From Zoogloea sp021286885 (GTDB lineage Bacteria; Pseudomonadota; Gammaproteobacteria; Burkholderiales; Rhodocyclaceae), in the NCBI RefSeq assembly GCF_041915215.1, contig NZ_JAYSBV010000009.1: 64,000 nt of DNA; one strand, written 5' to 3'. The notes under the pieces are model-generated. The model saw only the letters and a program-made list of their open reading frames with translations. It was not told the origin of the DNA and ran no database searches. Positions 8,542-16,762 of this stretch are shown here, one piece after another. The position numbers were made by a program, and so were the translations under genes. The first letter of the stretch is position 1. Each line of letters opens with the position of its first letter.

Positions 8542-9681
8542 GTGCCCAGCCGCTCTGCCGCCCCCTGCCCCACCCTGCGCCGGGACGGCCAACAGGTTCT
8601 GATCCTTGACCAGACCCGCCTCCCCCATGGGGAACACTATGTTGCCCTCTCCACCCTGGAAGACGCCGCCCACGCCATTCGCAGCATGCAGGTGCGAGGC
8701 GCACCGCTGATTGGTGCGACCGCCGCCTATGGCATCGCCCTGGCCCTTAACAGCGAGAGCGGCAACACCCGGCTGGCCGCTGCCGACCTGTGCCTGCGAG
8801 CCACCCGACCCACGGCGGTGAACCTGCACTGGGCGCTGGATCGGATGCAGCAGGTTTTGGCCCCTCTCACCCCTGAGGCCCGCCCCGCCGCCGCCTGGGC
8901 CGAAGCCGACGCCATTCGCACCGAAGATGCCGCCGCCAACCAGGCAATCGGTGCGCACGGCCTCGCGGCCTTCGCCCCGCTCATCGCTGCCCGCCAAGGC
9001 GCTCCACTCCAACTCATGACCCACTGCAATGCGGGCTGGCTGGCTACCTGCGGACATGGAACGGCGCTCGCGCCCATCTATGCGACCCACGCGGCGGGCG
9101 TGCCGGTGCATGTGTGGGTGAGCGAAACCCGCCCGCGCAACCAGGGCTTGCTGACTGCCTGGGAGCTGAATCAGGCAGGTATCCCACACACACTGATCGC
9201 CGACAACGCCGCTGGCTGGCTGATGGCCGAAGGGCAGGTGGATGCGGTGATCGTGGGCGCCGACCGCATTGCGGCCAACGGCGATGCCGCCAACAAGGTG
9301 GGCACCTACCTGAAGGGGCTGGCGGCCCAGGCCCACGGGCTTCCCTTCTACGTAGCAGCCCCCTGGTCCACGGTGGATCTGACCTGTCCCAGCGGGCGCC
9401 AGATTCCCATCGAAGAGCGCTCCGGCGACGAGTTCCGGCTGATCCCGGGGCTGGATGCAAACGGCCAGCTCAGCCACTGCCGCATCCTGCCGGAGGCCCA
9501 ACAGGTCTGCAATCCGGCTTTCGACGTAACCCCGGCGGGGCTAATCCGGGCCATCATCACCGAAACTGGCGCCCACGCACCGGGGCAGCTGGCCGCCCTT
9601 CATCCGGCCCGCAATTCGGCCCACGACTCGGCCCACGACTCGGCCCACGACTCGGCCCACGACTCGGCCCGCCTCTCCTGA
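8542..9681 (+). CDS. mtnA: S-methyl-5-thioribose-1-phosphate isomerase
   Basis: Isomerises 5-methylthioribose-1-phosphate to 5-methylthioribulose-1-phosphate in methylthioadenosine salvage. Family motifs are clear: RATRPTAVNLHWALDRM, the catalytic Cys in THCNAGWLAT, the catalytic Asp in VGADRIAANGD, and NKVGTYLKG. The GTG start is chosen because AAGGA lies 6 bases upstream; an ATG at 8500 without a ribosome-binding site would add 14 residues. The C terminus ends in a tandem SAHD repeat produced by a 12-base repeat, outside the conserved fold. The FucA-like aldolase follows after 19 bases, so the two genes are probably co-transcribed. Confidence 0.93.
   Translation: MPSRSAAPCPTLRRDGQQVLILDQTRLPHGEHYVALSTLEDAAHAIRSMQVRGAPLIGATAAYGIALALNSESGNTRLAAADLCLRATRPTAVNLHWALDRMQQVLAPLTPEARPAAAWAEADAIRTEDAAANQAIGAHGLAAFAPLIAARQGAPLQLMTHCNAGWLATCGHGTALAPIYATHAAGVPVHVWVSETRPRNQGLLTAWELNQAGIPHTLIADNAAGWLMAEGQVDAVIVGADRIAANGDAANKVGTYLKGLAAQAHGLPFYVAAPWSTVDLTCPSGRQIPIEERSGDEFRLIPGLDANGQLSHCRILPEAQQVCNPAFDVTPAGLIRAIITETGAHAPGQLAALHPARNSAHDSAHDSAHDSAHDSARLS
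9613..9672 (+). repeat. 12-base tandem repeat at the 3' end of mtnA
   Basis: Five consecutive 12-base units, three of them identical (gactcggcccac), with one variant on each side (aattcggcccac and gactcggcccgc). Because the unit is a multiple of three it keeps the frame and encodes repeated SAHD at the C terminus of MtnA. Copy number could vary by slippage without breaking the gene. Confidence 0.95.
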
Positions 9682-9700
9682 CGCTGACAGATTGATCACC

Positions 9701-10336
9701 ATGAATGAAAACGTGCTGCGCGAGGGACTCATCGTCACCGCCCGCGCCATGCTGGACAAAGGACTGAACACCGGCACCTCGGGCAATGTGAGCGTGCGTT
9801 GCAACCGGGGCTTTCTGATTACCCCTACCGGACGCTCGGGGGAAGACTGCCGCCCCGAAGAAATGAGCCTGATGGCCATGGACGGGAGTTGGCAAGGTAT
9901 CTGCGCCCCGTCGAGCGAATGGCGCATCCACCGGGACCTGTACGCCGCCCGGCCCGAAGCCGGCGCCATTCTGCATGCCCACTCGCCGTTCGCCACCGCC
10001 CTGGCCTGCCAGGGGCAGAACATCCCCGCCTTCCACTACATGATCGCCCGCTTTGGCGGCGCTGACATCCGCTGCGCGCCCTACGCCACCTTCGGCACCC
10101 AGGATCTGTCCAGCAATGCCATCAGTGCGCTGGAAGGGCGCAGTGCCTGTCTGCTAGCCAACCACGGGATGATCGTGTTTGGCCGGGATCTGCGCCACAC
10201 CCTGGCCCTGGCCCTGGAGTTTGAAACCCTGTGCCAGCAGTATTACCGCACCTGTCTGCTGGGGGCTCCGCAAATTCTGGATGATGCTCAAATGGCCGAA
10301 GTCATGCAGCGCTTCCGCACCTACGGGCAAGGCTAA
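9701..10336 (+). CDS. Class II aldolase, fuculose-phosphate aldolase-like (Ald2 candidate)
   Basis: A 211-residue class II aldolase/adducin protein. With the ATG used here, Glu73 (SSEWRIH), His92 and His94 (HAHSP) and His155 (LLANHG) fall at the same numbers as the catalytic Glu and zinc ligands of E. coli FucA, which supports an active zinc aldolase. Next to mtnA the likely substrate is 5-methylthioribulose-1-phosphate, cleaved to DHAP and 2-methylthioacetaldehyde (the DHAP shunt known from Rhodospirillum and some E. coli). An MtnB dehydratase is the main alternative, because it belongs to the same superfamily. A TTG three codons upstream is also in frame. Confidence 0.85.
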   Translation: MNENVLREGLIVTARAMLDKGLNTGTSGNVSVRCNRGFLITPTGRSGEDCRPEEMSLMAMDGSWQGICAPSSEWRIHRDLYAARPEAGAILHAHSPFATALACQGQNIPAFHYMIARFGGADIRCAPYATFGTQDLSSNAISALEGRSACLLANHGMIVFGRDLRHTLALALEFETLCQQYYRTCLLGAPQILDDAQMAEVMQRFRTYGQG

Positions 10337-10488
10337 GCCCATCCAGCACCACGCCAAAACATATCCTCATGCCTTTGGCACAGGGTGCTCAAACCCGCTC
10401 TGCACTCAAGGCCTCCAGCCCCGCGCCGTAATTCCAGCAAGTCCAGGCGTGCCCACCGGGCACGCCCTTGGCACGCCCTGGAGTCCCG

Positions 10489-13257
10489 ATGCTGCGCCTG
10501 CCGGAAATCGCCGCCCCGTTACCACTGCTGCTGCGCTATTGGCGCATTGCACTGATTTGCCTTGCCATCAATACGGTAGGCATCGTGGCTCACCGGGATC
10601 TGATCAACCAAAGTGAGCAGACCGCTCAAGCCTTCTTCTTGCGCGATGCCAAGCTGTATCAGGCTCTACTCCAGCACCATCTGGAACAACTCGCCAGCAA
10701 GGCCGACCTGATCAGCCGCCAGCTTTCTCTGAATCGCCAATACAGCAATCTGGAAGCCGTTGGGCAACCCATTCTGCACAGTTATCCAGATGTGGTGAAT
10801 TTAGGCGTACTCGTGAGAAAAGGGGCACAAATCATCCTTCGCAGTGTGGAAGGCCCTGCCTGCCCCCCTACGGGAACACCGTTCCTCACCGAGACCTGCT
10901 TCCCCGAACTCCGCACGCGCCAAACCCTGGAACACAGCCTGCAGCGGGCTGAAGAAAAGCTCAGCACAAGCGGCACTGTCTGGCTGCAGGATAGAAACAC
11001 CAACAACCAGCGGGCTTTCCTGTTTTCCGCTATCGCAGCGCCCCAGGGTGCCGATAACCCACAGCGAGCACTGGTGTTTATCGAGCTGGACTTGACACGA
11101 CTTCTCGCCACGGCTCTGCGCCCGGCAGTGGAAGGACAAGCCCCCAGTCTGAACGTCCACCTCAACTCCCCTCAGACAAGTCAGAACAGCGCTCCCCCCA
11201 GCGGCCCCTTCATACGCACCACAACGCTTCGCTTTGGCGACCAGGACTGGGAACTCCAGCTGACCCCCCAGCCGGGCCACTATTACTCATCTCCTGGCAT
11301 CCAGGCCTATGCCCCCTTGGCAGCTTCCTTATTGGTCAGCCTTCTGGTTGCATGGCTCGGACGTGTGCTTGAAACCCGAGCCAGCGCCATCCAGGCTCAG
11401 GTGGAAGAGCAGACAGAAAGTCTGGAAAACGCAAAAGAAGCTCTCGAAAATCTGGTGAAAATCCAGAAAATGCTCAATCTGCAGCTGCAAAATGAAGTCG
11501 CTCAACATGCGCATTCAGTCTACCAGCTCCGGGAAACCACTCAGCTGCAGCAAGCCATTCTGGACTGCGCTGAATACGCGATCTTGTACACAGACCCTCA
11601 GGGCATCATTCAGCGGCTCAATCCTGCCAGTATCAACTTATTTGCGTATGCACACGACGAACTGATAGGCCTTCATGTTCAGCACCTGTTCCCGCCCCTA
11701 GACACCGGCCAAGCACCCCCTATTCGCACCCGGGAAGGGCAGCTGGAATTGAATTTGGCCATCTCGGAGAAATTCAGGGTACCTCAGGAGGTCGAATTGG
11801 TCCGCAAGAATGGCAGCCGATTCACCGCCAGCTTGTCGATCTCGGTCGTGCGCAGCCCGGAACAACAAGTGCTGGGCTTTGTGGGGATTGTGCTGGATCT
11901 GACCGAAAAAATTGAAGCCGAAATGCGCATCCGGCACCTGGCCCATTACGACAGCCTCACCGCTCTCCCCAACCGGAGTCGGCTCAACGAGCATCTGGCC
12001 CAAATGCTTGAATTGGCCACCCAGACCGGACAGGGCCTGGCAGTGATGTTTACCGACTTGGATCGCTTCAAGTATGTAAACGACACCCTGGGCCACCAAG
12101 CCGGCGATGAACTGCTGCAGCTCGTCAGCCAAAGGCTCAAGCATTGCGTGCGCGAGCAGGATCTGGTGGCTCGAACCGGCGGAGATGAGTTCGTGATTGT
12201 GCTCAGTCCGGTAGAAGACCCGACCCACGCTGCCCGGGAAGTGGCGGACCGGCTATTACTCTCCCTGGCCCGCCCCTTTACCTTGTGCGGCAAGCAAATC
12301 ACGGTCACCCCCAGCATCGGCATTGCGCTTTATCCTGAACACGGAGAAGACGGAAACACCCTGATCAAGCACGCAGATGCCGCGATGTATCTGGCCAAGG
12401 ACAGCGGGCGCAACAATCTACAATTTTTCCATGAAGGCCTGGGGAGGCGCTATACCGAACGCCTGGACCTGGAAAACCGCCTGCGCCAAGCCCTGGAACA
12501 AAAGGAATTGGATTTGTACTACCAGCCCCAGGTAGACAGCGCCAGCGGAGAACTCATCGGCATGGAGGCCCTTGTACGCTGGCCCCAGGCCGATGGCAGC
12601 ATGATTCCACCGGACAAATTCATTCCCATTGCAGAAGAATCTGGGCTGATCGTTCCCATGGGTGCGTGGGTATTACAGCGAGCCTGCGAACAAACACGCA
12701 GCTGGCTGAACGAAGGGTTGGGCTGCGTGCCTGTAGGCGTGAATCTTTCGGCCCGACAATTTGACGACCCAGAGCTCCTGAGCACCATACGGCGTACCCT
12801 GAGTGAAACAGGGCTGGGCGCGACTTATCTGGATCTCGAACTTACCGAGAGCCTGGTCATGCGTAATCCCGAGCACACGCGCAATGTTCTGGCTGACTGC
12901 AAAAAACTGGGCCTGCGCCTCTCGGTGGATGATTTTGGAACCGGCTATTCCAGCCTTGCCAACCTGAAACGCTTCCCGATAGATCGGCTCAAGATCGACC
13001 GATCCTTCATCAAGGACATCGTCACCGAAGCCGATGATGCAGCCATTGCCCGCACCATCATTGCCATGGCCCACACCCTACGCCTGGAGGTTGTTGCAGA
13101 GGGGGTGGAAACCACCGCCCAACTTGAGCTTTTGCAGCAATGGAATTGTGATGCCTATCAGGGTTATCTGTGCAGCCGACCGCTCCCTGCCGCACAAATC
13201 ACCCAACTGCTGCGTGCCTACAAATCTTCCCGACTGCTGTCCCTGCACTCGATATGA
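10489..13257 (+). CDS. Membrane-anchored PAS-GGDEF-EAL cyclic-di-GMP enzyme
   Basis: A 922-residue protein: one membrane span near residues 15-35, a periplasmic sensor region to about 270, a second span (about 275-300), a coiled coil (310-365), a PAS domain (about 360-480), a GGDEF domain (about 480-650) with an intact RTGGDEF site near residue 564, and an EAL domain (about 660-915) with EALVRW near residue 692 and the DDFGTGYSS motif. Both c-di-GMP synthesis and degradation sites look intact, so net activity cannot be predicted. The ATG is chosen over a TTG seven codons upstream because CTGGAG lies just before it. It follows the aldolase after 152 bases with no evident terminator. Confidence 0.92.
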   Translation: MLRLPEIAAPLPLLLRYWRIALICLAINTVGIVAHRDLINQSEQTAQAFFLRDAKLYQALLQHHLEQLASKADLISRQLSLNRQYSNLEAVGQPILHSYPDVVNLGVLVRKGAQIILRSVEGPACPPTGTPFLTETCFPELRTRQTLEHSLQRAEEKLSTSGTVWLQDRNTNNQRAFLFSAIAAPQGADNPQRALVFIELDLTRLLATALRPAVEGQAPSLNVHLNSPQTSQNSAPPSGPFIRTTTLRFGDQDWELQLTPQPGHYYSSPGIQAYAPLAASLLVSLLVAWLGRVLETRASAIQAQVEEQTESLENAKEALENLVKIQKMLNLQLQNEVAQHAHSVYQLRETTQLQQAILDCAEYAILYTDPQGIIQRLNPASINLFAYAHDELIGLHVQHLFPPLDTGQAPPIRTREGQLELNLAISEKFRVPQEVELVRKNGSRFTASLSISVVRSPEQQVLGFVGIVLDLTEKIEAEMRIRHLAHYDSLTALPNRSRLNEHLAQMLELATQTGQGLAVMFTDLDRFKYVNDTLGHQAGDELLQLVSQRLKHCVREQDLVARTGGDEFVIVLSPVEDPTHAAREVADRLLLSLARPFTLCGKQITVTPSIGIALYPEHGEDGNTLIKHADAAMYLAKDSGRNNLQFFHEGLGRRYTERLDLENRLRQALEQKELDLYYQPQVDSASGELIGMEALVRWPQADGSMIPPDKFIPIAEESGLIVPMGAWVLQRACEQTRSWLNEGLGCVPVGVNLSARQFDDPELLSTIRRTLSETGLGATYLDLELTESLVMRNPEHTRNVLADCKKLGLRLSVDDFGTGYSSLANLKRFPIDRLKIDRSFIKDIVTEADDAAIARTIIAMAHTLRLEVVAEGVETTAQLELLQQWNCDAYQGYLCSRPLPAAQITQLLRAYKSSRLLSLHSI

Positions 13258-13315
13258 GATGGCTACAGCCTTCAGCACGAGCCTCAAGCCTATAACACAA
13301 ACACCGCCCACAAAC

Positions 13316-13347
13316 AAAAACGCCAGCCTATCAAGGCTGGCGTTTTT
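13316..13347. terminator. Bidirectional intrinsic terminator
   Basis: Stem cgccagcc/ggctggcg (13321-13328 with 13335-13342), loop tatcaa, flanked by A5 on the left and T5 on the right. It serves both the GGDEF-EAL gene on the plus strand and the nuo/DUF2818 operon arriving on the minus strand. Confidence 0.92.
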
Positions 13348-13373
13348 ATTAGGCTCTTCTACTGAGTCGAAGT

Positions 13374-13676
13374 TCAGTGCTGTGTGCGCAACAAGGGTTT
13401 CCAGAGGAAACGATAGACAAACCCAGGAAAGGCCATGACTAAGGCCAAGCAAAGGAGAATCACCACAAACTCCCAATTCTGCCGATATACCGAGCCAAAC
13501 TGGGAGGCTTCCATCACCCGACTGAGCAACAGCAAGGCTGCACACAGCGCAAGACACTCAAGCAGGGTGTGCAGCACCCCCTTCTCCCCCCCTCGCCAAA
13601 ACAGCAACAGAGGGCGCCGAACCAAGAAGGGGAGATTAGCCAGCACCATGAATAGCACCAACAAGGCGATGACCAT
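13374..13676 (-). CDS. DUF2818 family membrane protein
   Basis: A 100-residue protein with about three hydrophobic segments, beginning MVIALLVLFMVLANLPFL, the pattern of the DUF2818 family found after nuoN in betaproteobacteria. The chosen ATG has AAGGAAG 8 bases upstream; an ATG six codons earlier, 3 bases after the nuoN stop, is the alternative. It is the last gene before the operon terminator. No function is established; the position suggests a complex I accessory or assembly role, which is inference. Confidence 0.8.
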   Translation of the reverse strand: MVIALLVLFMVLANLPFLVRRPLLLFWRGGEKGVLHTLLECLALCAALLLLSRVMEASQFGSVYRQNWEFVVILLCLALVMAFPGFVYRFLWKPLLRTQH

Positions 13677-13697
13677 CTCTCCAACTTCCTTCAAGAA

Positions 13698-15164
13698 TTA
13701 CAGGGAAAAACCCAAGGCATAGGTGCAGGCAGCGATCAGACGATCAGGCACCAGGCCCAGCAGGGCAATGGCCAGACCGTTGATGGACAGCAGCACGCGC
13801 ATATCCACCGGAGCCACCACGGCAGAAGTATCCACCGGTTCATCGAAGAACATCACCTTGACCACACGCAGGTAGTAGAAGGCACCGATCAGGGACATGA
13901 TGACTGCGAAGATCGCAATCCCGATGTAGCCGGCAGCCACGACAGCTTGAAGGATGGAGAACTTGGCGAAGAAGCCGATGAAGAACGGGATCCCGGCCAT
14001 GGAGAACATGACGATGGACATCATGCCGGCGAACCAGGAGTTGCGCTTGTTCAGGCCCTTCAGGTCGTCCAGGGTTTCCACTTCCACGCCAGCGCGGGAC
14101 AGCAGGATCAGCATGCCAAAGCTGGCCATGCTCATCAGCACGTAGGCCACCACATAGAACATGGAGGAACTGTAGGCGTTAAGTGCAAAGTGACGGTCAC
14201 CCCCCACCACACCCGACATCAAACCCAGAACCATGAAGCCCATGTGGGAGATACCGGAGTAACCCAGCATCCGCTTGACGTTAGTCTGGGCGATTGCAGC
14301 AATGTTACCCAGGGCAATGGACATCACACCCAGGATCATCAGCATGCTCTGCCATTGGTCTGCCAGTTCAAACAGGCCATTCACCAGCAGGCGCATGGTC
14401 ATTGCGAAGGCTGCCAGCTTGGGGGCAGAAGCAATGAACAGCGCGATGGAGGTGGGAGCACCGTTATAGACGTCCGGAATCCACATGTGGAAGGGCACCA
14501 CACCCAGCTTGAAGGCCAGGCCAGCCACCACGAAGATCAGGCCGAACATCAGCACGGTCTTGTTGAAGGCTTGATGGTAGATCGCCTGAGCCACACCGGA
14601 GATTTCCAGGGTGCCGGTGGCACCGTAGATCATGGAAATCCCGTAGAGCAGCAGGCCAGAAGCCAGAGCGCCCAGCACGAAGTACTTCATGGCTGCTTCG
14701 GTCGCCCGGGCGGAATCCCGCTGCAGGGCCACCATCGCATACATGGACAGGGACAGCAGCTCCAGGCCCAGGTAGATGGTCAGGAAGTGGTTGGCGGAAA
14801 TCATCACCATCATGCCGAGGGTCGCGTACAGCGCCAGCATGTAGTACTCGCCAGTCTCCATCTTCCGGTCATTCATGTAATGACGGGAATACAGGAGCAC
14901 CACACCCACGGAGAAATACACCATGAGCTTGAGGAAGTCGCCCAGGAGGTCATCCACGTACATGTTGCTGAACGTGAAGGCCACCTGACCGTCCATCGTG
15001 AAGAGGGTGATCACGCCCGCCCCAATCAGGGTCAGCTGGGACAGGAGATACCCTGCCCCCCGCCCGTTCTTGGAGAAGGCCGTCGCCATCAACACGACGA
15101 AAGACATGGCAACCACAAACAACTCGGATGCCGCTGGATAAAAATCCGGAATAACAAAGTTCAT
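13698..15164 (-). CDS. nuoN: NADH-quinone oxidoreductase subunit N
   Basis: Membrane subunit of complex I, 488 residues, of the antiporter-like (Mrp) type that carries one proton channel. About 14 hydrophobic spans are visible; the core includes KLGVVPFHMWIPDVYNGAP and the conserved lysine-bearing NVKRMLGYSGISHMGF. Normal length. It is the distal nuo gene, 43 bases after nuoM, and is followed by the DUF2818 gene. Confidence 0.96.
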   Translation of the reverse strand: MNFVIPDFYPAASELFVVAMSFVVLMATAFSKNGRGAGYLLSQLTLIGAGVITLFTMDGQVAFTFSNMYVDDLLGDFLKLMVYFSVGVVLLYSRHYMNDRKMETGEYYMLALYATLGMMVMISANHFLTIYLGLELLSLSMYAMVALQRDSARATEAAMKYFVLGALASGLLLYGISMIYGATGTLEISGVAQAIYHQAFNKTVLMFGLIFVVAGLAFKLGVVPFHMWIPDVYNGAPTSIALFIASAPKLAAFAMTMRLLVNGLFELADQWQSMLMILGVMSIALGNIAAIAQTNVKRMLGYSGISHMGFMVLGLMSGVVGGDRHFALNAYSSSMFYVVAYVLMSMASFGMLILLSRAGVEVETLDDLKGLNKRNSWFAGMMSIVMFSMAGIPFFIGFFAKFSILQAVVAAGYIGIAIFAVIMSLIGAFYYLRVVKVMFFDEPVDTSAVVAPVDMRVLLSINGLAIALLGLVPDRLIAACTYALGFSL

Positions 15165-15207
15165 CGTCAGGCCACAGTTCGCTAGAGATTCTTCTCAGGT
15201 GTCGGTC

Positions 15208-16689
15208 TTAGAGCTTGCTGACCGCCACGTGCTTGAGCAGATCGGTCACGGAAGCATGCATCACTTCGGTGATCGGGAACGGGTAGATACCCATTGCCAG
15301 CACACACACCGCCAGGACCGCGAGGAACACGAACTCACGGTTATTGATATCGGTCAGTTCGGCCACATGGGAGTTGGCCACAGCGCCGAACACCACGCGC
15401 TTGTACATCCACAGGGTGTAGGCAGCACCCACAATCAGGGTAGTGGAAGCAGCAAAACCCACCCAGAAGTCGTACTTCACGGCACCCAGTGCCACCATGA
15501 ATTCACCCACAAAGCCAGAAGTCGCCGGCAGCCCGGAGTTAGCCATGGAGAAGAGCATGAACAGCGCAGCAAACTTGGGCATCACATTCACGACGCCACC
15601 GTAATCGGCGATCTGACGGGAGTGCATGCGGTCGTAGAGCACACCGATACATGCGAACATGCCGCCGGACACGAAACCGTGGGACACCATCTGCACCAGA
15701 GCACCTTCAATGCCCAGGGGGCTGAAGATGAAGAAGCCGAGGGTCACGAAGCCCATGTGAGCGATGGAGGAGTAAGCCACCAGCTTCTTCATATCGGTCT
15801 GGACCAGGGCCACGAAACCGATGTAGATCACTGCAATCAGGGAGAGGGTGATGATCAGCGGCGCAAAAGCGTGGCTGGCATCCGGGGTAATCGGCAGGGA
15901 GAAACGCAGGAAACCATAGGCACCCAGCTTCAGACCAATGGCCGCCAGCACGATGGAGCCGCCCGTGGGAGCTTCCACGTGGGCATCGGGCAGCCAGGTG
16001 TGCACCGGGAACATCGGAACCTTCACCGCGAAGGACAGCAGGAAAGCCCAGAACACCAGGGACTGCACTTCCATGCCCAGCTTCAGTTCGTGCCAGTCAA
16101 GGATGTTGAAGCTGCCACCGGATTCCATGAACAGGTAGAGCAGCGCAACCAGCATCAGCAGGGAGCCGGCCAGGGTGTAAAGGAAGAACTTGATGGCGGC
16201 GTACACCCGGTTCGGGCCACCCCACACACCAATGATCAGGAACAGGGGGATCAGGGACGCCTCAAAGAAGACGTAGAACAGCACGCCATCCAGAGCAGTG
16301 AAGATCCCGTTGATCAGGCCCGACATGATCAGGAAGCAGGCCATGTACTGGGCGACCTTCTGCTGAATCACTTCCCAACCTGCCACCACCACGATGATGG
16401 TGATAAAGCTGTTCAGCAGCACGAACAGCATGGAGATGCCGTCCACCCCCAGACTGTAATTGATGTTGAACTGGGGAATCCACGGTGCGGACTCCGTAAA
16501 TTGCATCGCACTGGTCGATACATCGAAGCCCGTGTATAGCGGGATGGTCACTGCAAAACCCGTCAACGCGGTAAACAACGCGATGAATCGGGCAACAGAC
16601 GCATTGCGATCGGAGCCGGAGGCGAGGGCCAGCAGCCCCCCCACAATCGGAATCCAAATCGCAAGACTAAGGAATGGAATGTCCGTCAT
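15208..16689 (-). CDS. nuoM: NADH-quinone oxidoreductase subunit M
   Basis: Antiporter-like membrane subunit of complex I, 493 residues. Diagnostic segments are KVPMFPVHTWLPDAHVEAPT, the lysine-bearing MKKLVAYSSIAHMGF, and GVDGISMLFVLLN, which carries the N-terminal channel region. About 14 membrane spans, typical length. It lies between nuoL (73 bases upstream) and nuoN. Confidence 0.96.
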   Translation of the reverse strand: MTDIPFLSLAIWIPIVGGLLALASGSDRNASVARFIALFTALTGFAVTIPLYTGFDVSTSAMQFTESAPWIPQFNINYSLGVDGISMLFVLLNSFITIIVVVAGWEVIQQKVAQYMACFLIMSGLINGIFTALDGVLFYVFFEASLIPLFLIIGVWGGPNRVYAAIKFFLYTLAGSLLMLVALLYLFMESGGSFNILDWHELKLGMEVQSLVFWAFLLSFAVKVPMFPVHTWLPDAHVEAPTGGSIVLAAIGLKLGAYGFLRFSLPITPDASHAFAPLIITLSLIAVIYIGFVALVQTDMKKLVAYSSIAHMGFVTLGFFIFSPLGIEGALVQMVSHGFVSGGMFACIGVLYDRMHSRQIADYGGVVNVMPKFAALFMLFSMANSGLPATSGFVGEFMVALGAVKYDFWVGFAASTTLIVGAAYTLWMYKRVVFGAVANSHVAELTDINNREFVFLAVLAVCVLAMGIYPFPITEVMHASVTDLLKHVAVSKL

Positions 16690-16762
16690 CTCTACTTTCC
16701 GTTCTATGCACCTATTCGGCGCTCAAGTCCTAAACCTTTGGCTAAACAAGCTGAATCAGTAA

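Noticed and set aside
9613..9672. CRISPR-like repeat
   Set aside because: The 12-base units are directly adjacent with no spacers and encode part of MtnA.
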